Shown here one piece after another: positions 17,233 through 25,301 of a stretch of 64,000 nucleotides of DNA. Position 1 is the first letter of the stretch, and every line of letters begins with the position of its first letter. This DNA is from Chryseobacterium piperi (lineage in GTDB: Bacteria; Bacteroidota; Bacteroidia; Flavobacteriales; Weeksellaceae), in NCBI RefSeq assembly GCF_002285635.2, contig NZ_CP023049.2, forward strand, positions 620,001-684,000, written 5' to 3'. A program made the translations under genes and the position numbers. The notes beneath the pieces are model-generated. The model was not told the DNA's origin. It searched no databases and saw nothing but the letters and a program-made list of their open reading frames with translations.

Positions 17233-18246
17233 ATGAATAAAAAAACAAGTATTCTTAAAAATTCCTTATGCCTGACAATACTGTCATTAAGTCTTGCAGC
17301 CTGTAATAATAGTGATCGTGAAGACAATACCCCTGCAACTGTATTGTCGGAAAATTATTCATTTAAATCTACAGGTTTTTATCCTGAGGGAATTGATTTT
17401 GACACAAAAAACAACCATTTTGTAATCAGTTCCTTTCGGAAGGGCACTGTATATACTTTAAGTGCTGATGGAAAAGAATTCACTCAATTGGTAGATGATG
17501 CTAACCTGATTGCTGCTTTGGGAGTATATACTGATGAAGCTAATGATAGAATCATTGTTGCGAGTGGAGATGCTGGAGCTTCAGAAAAAAGTGGTGCGAA
17601 TGGAAGTACAGCGGGGCAGAAGGCCTATGTCGGAATTTACAATGCAAAAACAGGTGTTCTAATCAAAAGTATTGATCTAAAACCTCTTGTTACGTCCGGT
17701 GGTGTATTTCCTAATGATATTGCTATGGATGGAAACGGAAATATTTATGTTACCGATTCCTTTTCGCCAATTATCTATAAAATTGATCAAAATTATAATG
17801 CTTCAGTGTTTATAAGTAATAATAATTTTTCAGCTCCTCAAGGGTCTTTTGGACTTAATGGGATTGTTTATAAAGATGGTTATCTTATTGTATCACATAC
17901 TCAAGCTGCTAAGCTTTTCAAAATTAATATTGCTGATAATAGTGTCGCAGAAATTACGGGCTTAAACAATGCCTTTAAAGCACCTGACGGATTGGAGTGG
18001 AAGGATAATAATCTCATTGTTGTAGAAAATGGATTAGGTGAGGGCAAAGTACATCTACTTTCCACCAGTAATGATTGGGTTTCATCCTCAAAAATTAAAG
18101 AATCCACCATTGGTAAAACTGAATTCCCAACGACCGCATTTGCTGCTAATAATGGAACTGTGTATGTACTTCAGTCCTATCTTGGGAAATTGTTAGGCGG
18201 TGATGCTTCACAAATAGATTATCAAATAAAAGGAATAAAATTTTAA
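17233..18246 (+). CDS. Lipoprotein with SMP-30/NHL-like beta-propeller
   Basis: 337 residues. The signal peptide ends in the lipobox LAAC with the lipidated cysteine at residue 24, followed by NNSDRED, so the protein is a membrane-anchored lipoprotein. The rest contains repeated propeller blades (YPEGIDFDTKNNHFVISS, FPNDIAMDGNGNIYVTD, APDGLEWKDNNLIVVENG), the pattern of SMP-30/gluconolactonase-like and NHL proteins. A hydrolase or sugar-lactone role is possible, but no metal site is assigned. It follows the tautomerase pair after 191 bases of plain AT-rich DNA. Confidence 0.8.
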   Translation: MNKKTSILKNSLCLTILSLSLAACNNSDREDNTPATVLSENYSFKSTGFYPEGIDFDTKNNHFVISSFRKGTVYTLSADGKEFTQLVDDANLIAALGVYTDEANDRIIVASGDAGASEKSGANGSTAGQKAYVGIYNAKTGVLIKSIDLKPLVTSGGVFPNDIAMDGNGNIYVTDSFSPIIYKIDQNYNASVFISNNNFSAPQGSFGLNGIVYKDGYLIVSHTQAAKLFKINIADNSVAEITGLNNAFKAPDGLEWKDNNLIVVENGLGEGKVHLLSTSNDWVSSSKIKESTIGKTEFPTTAFAANNGTVYVLQSYLGKLLGGDASQIDYQIKGIKF

Positions 18247-18571
18247 TACATTTTTTTACCCAAGTTTTCTAGGTGAAGTTGTGAAGCTTTTAACAACTGA
18301 GTAATTTTATAATTTTTTGTTAACCGTAAATTAAAGAAGACCTCAAATAGTGACTCTTTTTCATAAGTATAATTATTTAATTGATAAAGATTAGAAGTTG
18401 GCTGGATTGGCCTGAATTTTATGAAAACATTATCCGTTTGCAAACGACTACAAACGAATTTAAATAATTTGTAACCGACTTAAATGTGTGGGTTTGTCAA
18501 TCTTTGCAACAGAGGTTTGAGAAAACAGTGAACGCTCTTACCTAAATTATTAATCTTTAAAAATTATAGTT
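18247..18571. other. Gene-free spacer upstream of ssb
   Basis: No supported gene. It holds the right copy of a 31-bp repeat (18430-18460) and an AT-rich ssb leader. A minus-strand frame of 66 codons (18243-18443) starts at TTG and has no coding features. Confidence 0.6.
18430..18460. repeat. 31-bp imperfect direct repeat, right copy
   Basis: TTATCCGTTTGCAAACGACT followed by ACAAACGAATT matches the left copy at 15932-15962 with four substitutions. Unlike the left copy, no -7 element follows on the minus strand, so it may be a duplicated promoter remnant or a regulator site. Confidence 0.65.
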
Positions 18572-18910
18572 ATGTCACTAAGAAACAAAGTAACATTAAT
18601 TGGTTACACAGGAAAAGAGGTTGAAATGGTAAACTTCGATAATGGAAATGTAAAAGCAAATGTGTCTTTAGCAACGAGTGATCATTACACCAATGCAAAA
18701 GGTGAAAAAGTAGAAGAAACACAATGGCATAATCTGGTGGCTTTCGGAAAAGTAGCTGAAATCTTTGAGAAATATGTTCCCAAAGGAAAAGAGATAGCTG
18801 TTGAAGGAAAACTGACTTATCGGTCTTATGATGATAAAGAAGGAGTGAAACGATACATTACGGAAATCAGAGTAGATGAAATCCTACTGCTGGGAGGAGG
18901 TAATAAATAA
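18572..18910 (+). CDS. ssb: Single-stranded DNA-binding protein (short form)
   Basis: 112 residues forming one OB fold (MSLRNKVTLIGYTGKEVEMV, ETQWHNLVAFGKVAEI, VEGKLTYRSYDDKEGVKRYI). It coats single-stranded DNA in replication and repair. The protein ends at LLLGGGNK and lacks the flexible tail and acidic DDDIPF-like tip that housekeeping SSBs use to recruit partners. That suggests an accessory paralogue. An HRDC-domain gene starts 13 bases downstream. Confidence 0.92.
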   Translation: MSLRNKVTLIGYTGKEVEMVNFDNGNVKANVSLATSDHYTNAKGEKVEETQWHNLVAFGKVAEIFEKYVPKGKEIAVEGKLTYRSYDDKEGVKRYITEIRVDEILLLGGGNK

Positions 18911-18923
18911 TATAAAAACACAA

Positions 18924-19379
18924 ATGATGAAAATAAAAGTTTTTAAAATAAGATTGCCTCAGGAATACTTACATAAAGATCAGAAGGCATTAGATGATTT
19001 TTTGAGCAGTCATGAAATTATAAAAACAGAAACGGCGTTTGTTCAGGATGAAAATTACTGGTCTGTCGTTCTGTATTTTGAAGAGTTTAAAACAACAGGA
19101 ACAAGTGTCAAAGAATCCAAAGTCATAAAGTATTCTGCAGAAAATGATGTATTAAGTGCAGATGAGGTGAAAATTCTAGATGCCTTAAAATTATGGAGAT
19201 CGGAAAAGGCAAGAGAACAAAGCCTTCCTACTTATTTTATTGCGAGTAATAAGGAGCTGATGTCAGTTGCTAAATATAAGCCTGCTAAGAAAGAAGAACT
19301 ATTAGAGATCAAAGGCTTTGGTAAGCACAAAATAGAAAATTATGGAGAGGAGATACTTGAAATTCTGGAAAGTATTTGA
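18924..19379 (+). CDS. HRDC domain protein
   Basis: 151 residues from the ATG at 18924 (MMKIKVFKIRLPQEYLH). An earlier frame start at 18876 overlaps ssb and lacks conservation-like sequence. The C-terminal 75 residues form an HRDC domain (ILDALKLWRSEKAREQSLPT, YFIASNKELM, ELLEIKGFGKHKIENYG), the helical nucleic-acid-binding module found at the end of RecQ and RNase D. The N-terminal half is an unassigned alpha/beta region. There is no helicase or nuclease domain, so it is probably an accessory protein in DNA handling, consistent with its tight linkage to ssb. Confidence 0.85.
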   Translation: MMKIKVFKIRLPQEYLHKDQKALDDFLSSHEIIKTETAFVQDENYWSVVLYFEEFKTTGTSVKESKVIKYSAENDVLSADEVKILDALKLWRSEKAREQSLPTYFIASNKELMSVAKYKPAKKEELLEIKGFGKHKIENYGEEILEILESI

Positions 19380-19424
19380 TTTTTAATAGATCAATAAAAA
19401 ACACAAATGATGAGATATTATGAA

Positions 19425-19457
19425 AGAAGCTGAAGGAAATTATTTTCTTCAGCTTCT
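19425..19457 (+). terminator. Hairpin between the HRDC gene and hisS
   Basis: GAAGCTGAAG and CTTCAGCTTC form a perfect 10-bp stem with an AT-rich loop, 46 bases past the HRDC stop. The following sequence is ATGTTATTT, a weak U-tract, so termination is plausible but inefficient. Confidence 0.5.
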
Positions 19458-19532
19458 ATGTTATTTAAAAGTCCTTTCAATTCCTTATTTTTGCAAGACT
19501 TATCAATATTATTATCATTTATCTATTATAAA

Positions 19533-20900
19533 ATGAAACCAAGCTTAGCAAAAGGGACAAGAGATTTTACCGCACAGGAAGTTTCAAGAAGAAAATATAT
19601 CATTAATATCTTACAGAACAATTTTGAATTATTTGGATTCCAGCCTTTGGAAACACCAAGCTTTGAAAATCTGTCTACATTAACCGGGAAATATGGAGAA
19701 GAAGGAGATCGCCTGATATTTAAGATCCTTAACTCAAGTATTAATGAAGCAAAAGAAGAGAAGAAGGCACAAATGCTGAATGACTTCCAGCGAGCTTTAG
19801 ACAAGCCTTTCAGTTCAGAAAGCTTGACAGATAAAGCGCTTCGTTATGATCTTACTGTACCTTTTGCGCGATTTGTAGCCATGAATCACGGACAACTTAC
19901 ATTTCCATACAAGCGTTACCAGATACAGCCGGTTTGGAGAGCAGATCGTCCTCAAAAAGGAAGATTCAGAGAGTTTTATCAGTGTGATGCCGATGTTGTA
20001 GGAAGTGAAAGCCTTTTACAGGAAGTAGATCTGATTCAGTTGTATTTAAAATCGTTTGCTGATTTAAAAGTTTCTGTTACTATTCATGTTAATAATAGAA
20101 AGATTCTTTCCGGCTTAGCTGAATATGCAGGGATTACAGACAAGCTAATTGATTTTACAGTAGCTCTTGATAAATTGGATAAAATAGGAAAAGAAGGAGT
20201 CGTAAAAGAATTGTTAGAGAGAGAAATTTCACAAGATTCTATAGATAAACTGGATTTCTTATTTTCTCAGTCTGATGATGCATTAGAAAATCTTCTCCAG
20301 CTTAAAGAAAAATTCATAGGGAATGAAATAGGACTTAAAGGAGTAGAAGAATTAGAATTTGTTCTTACCCAGTCTCTCAGCCTTGGGGTTGACATCCAAA
20401 ACCTTGTTTTTGATATTACATTAGCGAGAGGGCTGGACTATTATACAGGGGCTATCTTCGAAGTAAAAGCTGATGAAGCTCAAATGGGATCTATCGGTGG
20501 TGGTGGAAGATATGATAATCTTACAGAAGTTTTTGGAGTTAAAAATATTCCCGGAATTGGTATTTCTTTTGGACTAGACAGAATTTATTTAGTAATGGAA
20601 GAGCTGGATCTTTTCCCTAAAGAAGCCACTTCAAAAGTAGAATATTTATTTGCTAATTTCGGAGGTGAAGAAACAGTGGAAGCTTTAAAATTGATTATGC
20701 AGTTAAGAGCAAAAGGTATTTCTGCTGAGCTCTACCCTGAAAGTTCAAAAATCAACAAACAGTTCACTTATGCTGAGAAGAAAGGAATTAAAAACCTAGT
20801 ATTTTTAGGAGAAGAAGAACTTAAAAACAGAACCGTAACCTTTAAGAACCTTGAAGCGGGGGAACAAAAGACAGTTTCTCTGGAAGAGTTTTTAGGATAA
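19533..20900 (+). CDS. hisS: Histidine-tRNA ligase
   Basis: Class II aminoacyl-tRNA synthetase that charges tRNA-His. From ATG 19533 ([12 protein letters not shown]) the protein has 455 residues. The ORF opens earlier, at 19458, but the family start is at [11 protein letters not shown] and a TATTTTTG promoter-like element (19486-19493) lies inside the extension. Class II motif 2 is seen in [19 protein letters not shown], the histidine-specific loop in [13 protein letters not shown], and motif 3 in [12 protein letters not shown]. The C-terminal anticodon-binding domain ends the protein. Essential housekeeping gene. Confidence 0.97.
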   Translation: MKPSLAKGTRDFTAQEVSRRKYIINILQNNFELFGFQPLETPSFENLSTLTGKYGEEGDRLIFKILNSSINEAKEEKKAQMLNDFQRALDKPFSSESLTDKALRYDLTVPFARFVAMNHGQLTFPYKRYQIQPVWRADRPQKGRFREFYQCDADVVGSESLLQEVDLIQLYLKSFADLKVSVTIHVNNRKILSGLAEYAGITDKLIDFTVALDKLDKIGKEGVVKELLEREISQDSIDKLDFLFSQSDDALENLLQLKEKFIGNEIGLKGVEELEFVLTQSLSLGVDIQNLVFDITLARGLDYYTGAIFEVKADEAQMGSIGGGGRYDNLTEVFGVKNIPGIGISFGLDRIYLVMEELDLFPKEATSKVEYLFANFGGEETVEALKLIMQLRAKGISAELYPESSKINKQFTYAEKKGIKNLVFLGEEELKNRTVTFKNLEAGEQKTVSLEEFLG

Positions 20901-20914
20901 AAAAAATAAACAAT

Positions 20915-20953
20915 AAAAAGAGTCTCCTTAAATAACTAAAGAGACTCTTTTTT
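20915..20953. terminator. Bidirectional terminator between hisS and the ketopantoate reductase gene
   Basis: AAAAAGAGTCTC and GAGACTCTTTTTTT flank a 14-nt loop, with A-tract and T-tract on either side, so it can serve both the plus-strand hisS and the converging minus-strand gene ending at 20953. Confidence 0.9.
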
Positions 20954-21894
20954 TATTGTAGCTTAGCTTTTATCGCTTCATATATTTTTCGAGTGTAAGG
21001 TACTTCAATGTCTGATTCACTTCCGTATCTGATAATGGCTCCGGCAAATAATTCTAACTCACTGTTTTCTTTCCCGGAATTGATATCCAATTGTAAAGAT
21101 GTTGGTGTTTCATAAGGGAATGTAGACGCTTTTTCAAAAGTTTTTTCAACAATATTCTCGTCCAGATGAATATCTTTCTTCTTAGCAATTGATTGTATTT
21201 CTTTCATTATTTCTTTTGCCTCATTATTTTGTAATGAATCCGTACAAACTTTGCCAATAGAAGAGTTGTGTAAAGCTGTCACCAGTCCAAAACTTGCTAT
21301 GAAAGTAAATTTTGTCCAAATATCGGTCAATGGATTATCTTTAAATTCAAAATCAATATGGCTTGTTTCGAGCATTGTAATTATCCAGCTGATATCTTCG
21401 GAAGGATGTTGAGGGTCTTTACCCAATATTATTTTACCCGCACTTCCTTTATGCTCAACCACTCCTTTTTCCTTGATATGAGAAGCTACATAAATACAAG
21501 AAGGTAAAATAACATGATCAGGAATGATTTTTCTTATTCTATCATAAATGTCTGCTCCATTCATCATCGGTAATAGAACCGTATGTTCATTAATGACTTC
21601 TTTTAATTCCTCACAAACTCTTTCTAAATCATATTCTTTAACACAAATCAATACAAGATCAGGATTCACTAGATCACTAATGTTTTCATACACTTCATTA
21701 GGTTGTGTTGTGTTATGACGATGCTCTGTTGAAATTAGTGTCAGTCCTTCTTCTTTTACTTTTTTGTAGGTTTCACCTCTGGCTATAAATGATATGATAT
21801 ATTGTTGAAAAGTTTTATTGTTTTGGCTGATTTTAAATCCAAAATAACCACCGACACCCCCAAGTCCAATGACTACAACATGTTTTTTACTCAT
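20953..21894 (-). CDS. Ketopantoate reductase family (PanE/ApbA-like)
   Basis: 313 residues. The N terminus has an NAD(P)-binding Rossmann motif (HVVVIGLGGVGGYFGFKI). ICVKEYDLERV, LLPMMNGADIYDRI and FTFIASFGLVTALHN match the ApbA/PanE fold, which reduces 2-dehydropantoate to pantoate in coenzyme A synthesis. The helical C-terminal domain (SIAKKKDIHLDE...DINSGKENSELE) is intact. Bacteroidetes often carry paralogues, so the substrate may differ. It appears to be monocistronic. Confidence 0.88.
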   Translation of the reverse strand: MSKKHVVVIGLGGVGGYFGFKISQNNKTFQQYIISFIARGETYKKVKEEGLTLISTEHRHNTTQPNEVYENISDLVNPDLVLICVKEYDLERVCEELKEVINEHTVLLPMMNGADIYDRIRKIIPDHVILPSCIYVASHIKEKGVVEHKGSAGKIILGKDPQHPSEDISWIITMLETSHIDFEFKDNPLTDIWTKFTFIASFGLVTALHNSSIGKVCTDSLQNNEAKEIMKEIQSIAKKKDIHLDENIVEKTFEKASTFPYETPTSLQLDINSGKENSELELFAGAIIRYGSESDIEVPYTRKIYEAIKAKLQ

Positions 21895-22074
21895 AATATT
21901 TTACTGATTTATTAATTTTTTACTAATAATAAAGATGGCAATTTATTTTAACAATAAAAAAAGATATAATCTATATTTACCGTTAGATATAAACGATAAA
22001 AGATGTTTGTAGATTTTCTATTAAAAAATTAGTATTAAAAATTATATTTGATAAAAAATAAATAGCCATTAATC

Positions 22075-22872
22075 ATGGAAAATTACTTAGAAATTAATAA
22101 AAACTCATGGAATGCCAAAGTAGATCCCCATTTGAAATCAGACTTTTATTTTGTTGATGAATTCTTAAAAGGAAAAAATTCACTCAATTCAATTGAGCTG
22201 GATCTCTTGGGTGATATCAAAGGAAAAAGCATTTTGCATTTACAATGTCATTTCGGGCAAGACTCTATTTCTTTGTCGAGGCTGGGTGCGAAAGTTACAG
22301 GAATAGATTTGTCTGATAAAGCAATTGAAACTGCAATTAATCTTGCGAAACAATGTGAAACGGATACCCAATTTATCTGTTCAGATGTTTATGATCTTCC
22401 TAATCATCTGAATGAACAATTTGATATTGTTTTTACAAGCTATGGCACAATAGGCTGGCTTCCGGATCTTGAAAAGTGGGCTCATGTGGTTAATCATTTC
22501 CTAAAGCCTGAAGGAAAGTTTGTGATGGCCGAATTTCATCCTGTAGTCTGGATGTTTGATGATGATTTCAAAGAAGTAAGCTATAATTATTTTAATGAAA
22601 AACCAATCATTGAAACCTATGAAGGAACTTATGCTGATCTTTCAGCATCTATTGTCCAGGAATATGTAATGTGGAATCACTCTCTGGCGGAAGTTCTTCA
22701 GAATTTAATTAACAAAAAGTTAAACATAGAACATTTTAGGGAGTTTGACTGGTCACCTTATCCTTGTTTTAAGCATGTAGAAGAATTTGAAAAAGGGAAA
22801 TGGAGAATATCCCAGTTTGGAAATAAAATACCTCTGGTATATGCTCTTTCTGCGCAAAAAAAGTCATCGTAA
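22075..22872 (+). CDS. Class I SAM-dependent methyltransferase
   Basis: 265 residues. The SAM-binding motifs are SILHLQCHFGQDSISLSRLG (motif I, with Gln-Cys replacing the usual Asp-x-Gly start), VTGIDLSDKAIE and FDIVFTSYGTIGWL. It resembles small-molecule methyltransferases of the Methyltransf_11/25 type, and the acceptor is unknown. A TATATTTG -7-like element lies 24 bases upstream of the ATG. Its stop codon lies in the left arm of its own terminator hairpin. Confidence 0.88.
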   Translation: MENYLEINKNSWNAKVDPHLKSDFYFVDEFLKGKNSLNSIELDLLGDIKGKSILHLQCHFGQDSISLSRLGAKVTGIDLSDKAIETAINLAKQCETDTQFICSDVYDLPNHLNEQFDIVFTSYGTIGWLPDLEKWAHVVNHFLKPEGKFVMAEFHPVVWMFDDDFKEVSYNYFNEKPIIETYEGTYADLSASIVQEYVMWNHSLAEVLQNLINKKLNIEHFREFDWSPYPCFKHVEEFEKGKWRISQFGNKIPLVYALSAQKKSS

Positions 22873-22895
22873 TAAATATTACGATGACTTTCTAT
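22860..22895 (+). terminator. Terminator overlapping the methyltransferase stop codon
   Basis: AAAGTCATCGTAAT and ATTACGATGACTTT form a perfect 14-bp stem around AAAT. The TAA stop (22870-22872) lies inside the left arm. It also precedes the converging minus-strand YtxH gene. Confidence 0.85.
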
Positions 22896-22919
22896 ATATG
22901 AATGTTAAAAAAACTAGTA

Positions 22920-23156
22920 TTAACTCAAAGAATCTTCAGCTTTTGTTTTTGCTTCGTTTACTTTGCCCTCAACTTGAGAAGCTACATCATTTGCTTTAGT
23001 TTTAATATCATTTCCCCACTTGTTAAGGTTATCCTTAGCAGTGTTGATCTTATCTTTTACAGCTTGTTGTTCTTCCGGAGTTGATTTCTTATACTTCCAG
23101 TAAGCTAAAGCACCTAAACCTAATAAAGCTAATAATCCATTTGTTTTATTTCCCAT
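22920..23156 (-). CDS. YtxH-like small membrane-anchored protein
   Basis: 78 residues: one short N-terminal hydrophobic helix (NGLLALLGLGALAYWKY), then a charged amphipathic helix rich in Lys, Ala and Asn (KINTAKDNLNKWGNDIKTKA, KVNEAKTKAEDSLS). This layout matches YtxH-type stress proteins with a membrane anchor and a long soluble helix. The upstream region has a near-perfect -24 element of sigma-54 promoters. The molecular function is unknown. Confidence 0.78.
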   Translation of the reverse strand: MGNKTNGLLALLGLGALAYWKYKKSTPEEQQAVKDKINTAKDNLNKWGNDIKTKANDVASQVEGKVNEAKTKAEDSLS

Positions 23157-23204
23157 GATTTCTATTTTTTTAAATTAATATTAAAAATTTGTTGTTTAAT
23201 ATCA

Positions 23205-23221
23205 TGTAAAATACGTGCCAA
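23205..23221 (-). promoter_or_regulatory. Sigma-54-like promoter of the YtxH gene
   Basis: On the minus strand TTGGCACG, four bases, then TTACA. This matches the TTGGCACG-N4-TTGCW sigma-54 consensus except G to A in the -12 GC. The spacing is correct and the ATG lies about 48 bases downstream. The mismatch hits an important position, so the call is tentative. Confidence 0.45.
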
Positions 23222-23253
23222 AAAAAAGATTATAATGATAAAAAAATGTTAAA

Positions 23254-24096
23254 TTAATTGAAAACCTCAAAATTTTCTCCATCAAAACTTGCAAAAACCA
23301 TGGTTGGATAAGAATCTTGATGATACATATTCCCATTTTTATCAATAGCAATGGCCCCTGCGAAACCATCGATTGTTTTTAATTCATCAAAAGTTTTATG
23401 GAACGCATTTTCCAGATTCATTCCATCGGTAACTCTTGTTACTATTTTTGTTGCAGTAGCATTGCTTACAATATCTTCTCCCACTCCCGTACAGCTTACA
23501 GCACAAAACGAGTTGGCATAGTTACCGGCAACTGTAGCCGAATCAGAAATTCTTCCCGGAATTTCGAAGCCTTTTCCACCAGTAGAAGTGGCAACTGCCA
23601 ATTTCCCAATCTTATCAATGGCAACACAGCCTACCGTACCTTTTCCTCCATTATGCAGCTTGGCTTCATACTCTCTTCTTCTCTGAGTAATTTCAGTAGA
23701 AAAATTTTCAAAGCCATGTTCTGAAGCATAGTTTTTGGCCCCGCTTCCTCCTAAAACTCTGTCATCTTCTTTAATTAATTCTTTAGCAACAAAAATTGGG
23801 TTTTTGACATCCTGAATATTGATAACACCACTTAATTTTTGTGTTTCTCCATCCATAATGGCTGCACTCATTCGTATAACCCCATCACTTTGAATTTGAG
23901 AACCAATTCCCGCATTGTATAGTTCATCATCCTCCAAAAGAGAAACGGCATACGCGACAGTGTCAAATGCAGAATGAGACTGCAGGTATTCAAAAGCCTT
24001 TCGGGCTATATCTTTTAAAGAATTTTGTTTGGCAACTTTTACTTCGTGGCTTTGATCACTTTCTGAAAAGAAACCGCCGTGAACTATTATTTTCAT
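23254..24096 (-). CDS. iaaA: Isoaspartyl peptidase / type 2 L-asparaginase (Ntn hydrolase)
   Basis: 280 residues. The precursor cleaves itself to expose a catalytic threonine, Thr154 in GGKGTVGCVAID. YNAGIGSQIQSDGVIRMSAA and the loop TSTGGKGFEIPGR also match the family. It hydrolyses beta-aspartyl dipeptides. Next to cyanophycinase, its natural job is almost certainly to split beta-Asp-Arg dipeptides into aspartate and arginine. It ends the minus-strand pair, 114 bases after the cyanophycinase gene, and a heptamer tandem repeat lies 11-48 bases upstream of its ATG. Confidence 0.93.
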   Translation of the reverse strand: MKIIVHGGFFSESDQSHEVKVAKQNSLKDIARKAFEYLQSHSAFDTVAYAVSLLEDDELYNAGIGSQIQSDGVIRMSAAIMDGETQKLSGVINIQDVKNPIFVAKELIKEDDRVLGGSGAKNYASEHGFENFSTEITQRRREYEAKLHNGGKGTVGCVAIDKIGKLAVATSTGGKGFEIPGRISDSATVAGNYANSFCAVSCTGVGEDIVSNATATKIVTRVTDGMNLENAFHKTFDELKTIDGFAGAIAIDKNGNMYHQDSYPTMVFASFDGENFEVFN

Positions 24097-24106
24097 ATTA
24101 ATTTGG

Positions 24107-24144
24107 TTGATAGTTGATAGTTGATAGTTGATAGTTGATAGTTG
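24107..24144. repeat. Heptamer tandem repeat (TTGATAG)x5.4
   Basis: Five perfect head-to-tail copies of TTGATAG plus TTG. They end 11 bases before the isoaspartyl peptidase start codon on the minus strand, within its leader. Copy-number change would alter leader length in 7-nt steps. Confidence 0.95.
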
Positions 24145-24210
24145 TGAGCAATAAGGGTAAAGAAGAATTAAATATACTTAAAACTCCCTCTTAACTACTC
24201 CCTCAACTTA

Positions 24211-25101
24211 TTATTTATCTTGTGGAATCGGATTAAATTGAGAGTTTTCTATTGTTAATGTCTTAGTGATAAGGTCATAATGGTCATTCATAGACATCAC
24301 ATGCACTGTTAAATTGTCTATAGAAATAGGCTCTCCTAAATTGATATTTGTAAGATTGGTATCTTTGATAAACCGGCCGTCAACAATAATCACAAGACCT
24401 GAACCTACGGCAGTCATTACGTCGTTATGAATAAATAAACCTGTATCTTCTCCTAAACCTATTCCTAAAGTTCGCGGATTATTGACAACAGCCTGGAACA
24501 AACGTCCGATTCTGCCTCTCTGTACAAAATGTGTATCAATAATAACATTATCAATTAAACCTAAGCCTTGAGTAGTTTTGATTTCTCCTTTTAATAATGC
24601 TTCAGAACTGCTTCCCTGATAAATCATATTTTCGGATGCAGCGGCGGCTCCGGCAGAAGTACCGGAATAGATAAAATCCTGCTCCTGATATTTCAGAAGA
24701 ATGGTATCATGAAATCTTGTTCCACCAAGAATCGAGGTTAGCCTTAGCTGGTCTCCACCGGTAAACATGACTACATCAGCAGCATTAGCCCTGGCTACCA
24801 TTGCGTCAGAATTAGCCTCTTCACGATTATGGATGTCAAGGATATTTACATTTTTAGCACCTAAAAATTCAAATGCTTTTTTATATTCTGTACCTACAAT
24901 TTGAGGAATTTGTGAAGCGGTTGTTACCACTTCAATGACAGAGTCTTCTTTTAGTTTAGATTCATTAATAATCTTTCTTAAAATGCCTCTTTCGAAAAAA
25001 TTGAGGTTTTTTTCAATGTTCTGATCGTAATCGTTTTCTGCAAAACTTCCTTTGTTTACAGCGCCTCCGATAACAATTAATTTTCCAACAGGTTTCATCA
25101 T
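24211..25101 (-). CDS. cphB: Cyanophycinase
   Basis: Serine exopeptidase that removes beta-Asp-Arg dipeptides from cyanophycin. From MMKPVGKLIVIGGAV (ATG 25101; 25098 is equally possible) the protein has about 296 residues. The catalytic serine lies in YSGTSAGAAAAS (Ser148 counted from the second Met). FTGGDQLRLTSILGG forms the conserved strand-loop before it. A still earlier frame start at 25110 falls within a TAAATTTG -7-like element (25108-25115) and is unlikely. It is divergent from cyanophycin synthetase with about 200 bases between the start codons. Confidence 0.95.
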   Translation of the reverse strand: MMKPVGKLIVIGGAVNKGSFAENDYDQNIEKNLNFFERGILRKIINESKLKEDSVIEVVTTASQIPQIVGTEYKKAFEFLGAKNVNILDIHNREEANSDAMVARANAADVVMFTGGDQLRLTSILGGTRFHDTILLKYQEQDFIYSGTSAGAAAASENMIYQGSSSEALLKGEIKTTQGLGLIDNVIIDTHFVQRGRIGRLFQAVVNNPRTLGIGLGEDTGLFIHNDVMTAVGSGLVIIVDGRFIKDTNLTNINLGEPISIDNLTVHVMSMNDHYDLITKTLTIENSQFNPIPQDK

Positions 25102-25230
25102 AGTATGCAAATTTAAAAAATAATTAATATTTGACGAAATAACATTGACATTTAAAGTTGATTTTGAGGATTTTAAGATTGTTAAGGATATTTATATTTT
25201 TTTTAAGAAATCTTTAAATGGGCTATGGTT

Positions 25231-25256
25231 TTGTTTATGCTTTTACATTATCTTTG
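25231..25256 (+). promoter_or_regulatory. Putative promoter of cyanophycin synthetase
   Basis: TTG at 25231-25233 and TATCTTTG at 25249-25256, spacer 15 (slightly short). It lies inside the upstream extension of the synthetase reading frame and so supports the ATG at 25302. Confidence 0.55.
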
Positions 25257-25301
25257 ATTTTAGAAGATGTTATTATTAATCAAGAAAAGCGAGAATTGAC
25301 T

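Noticed and set aside
18243-18443. 66-codon minus-strand frame upstream of ssb
   Set aside because: It starts at TTG, ends inside the lipoprotein stop region and has no recognisable features; the 31-bp repeat at its start explains the apparent signal.
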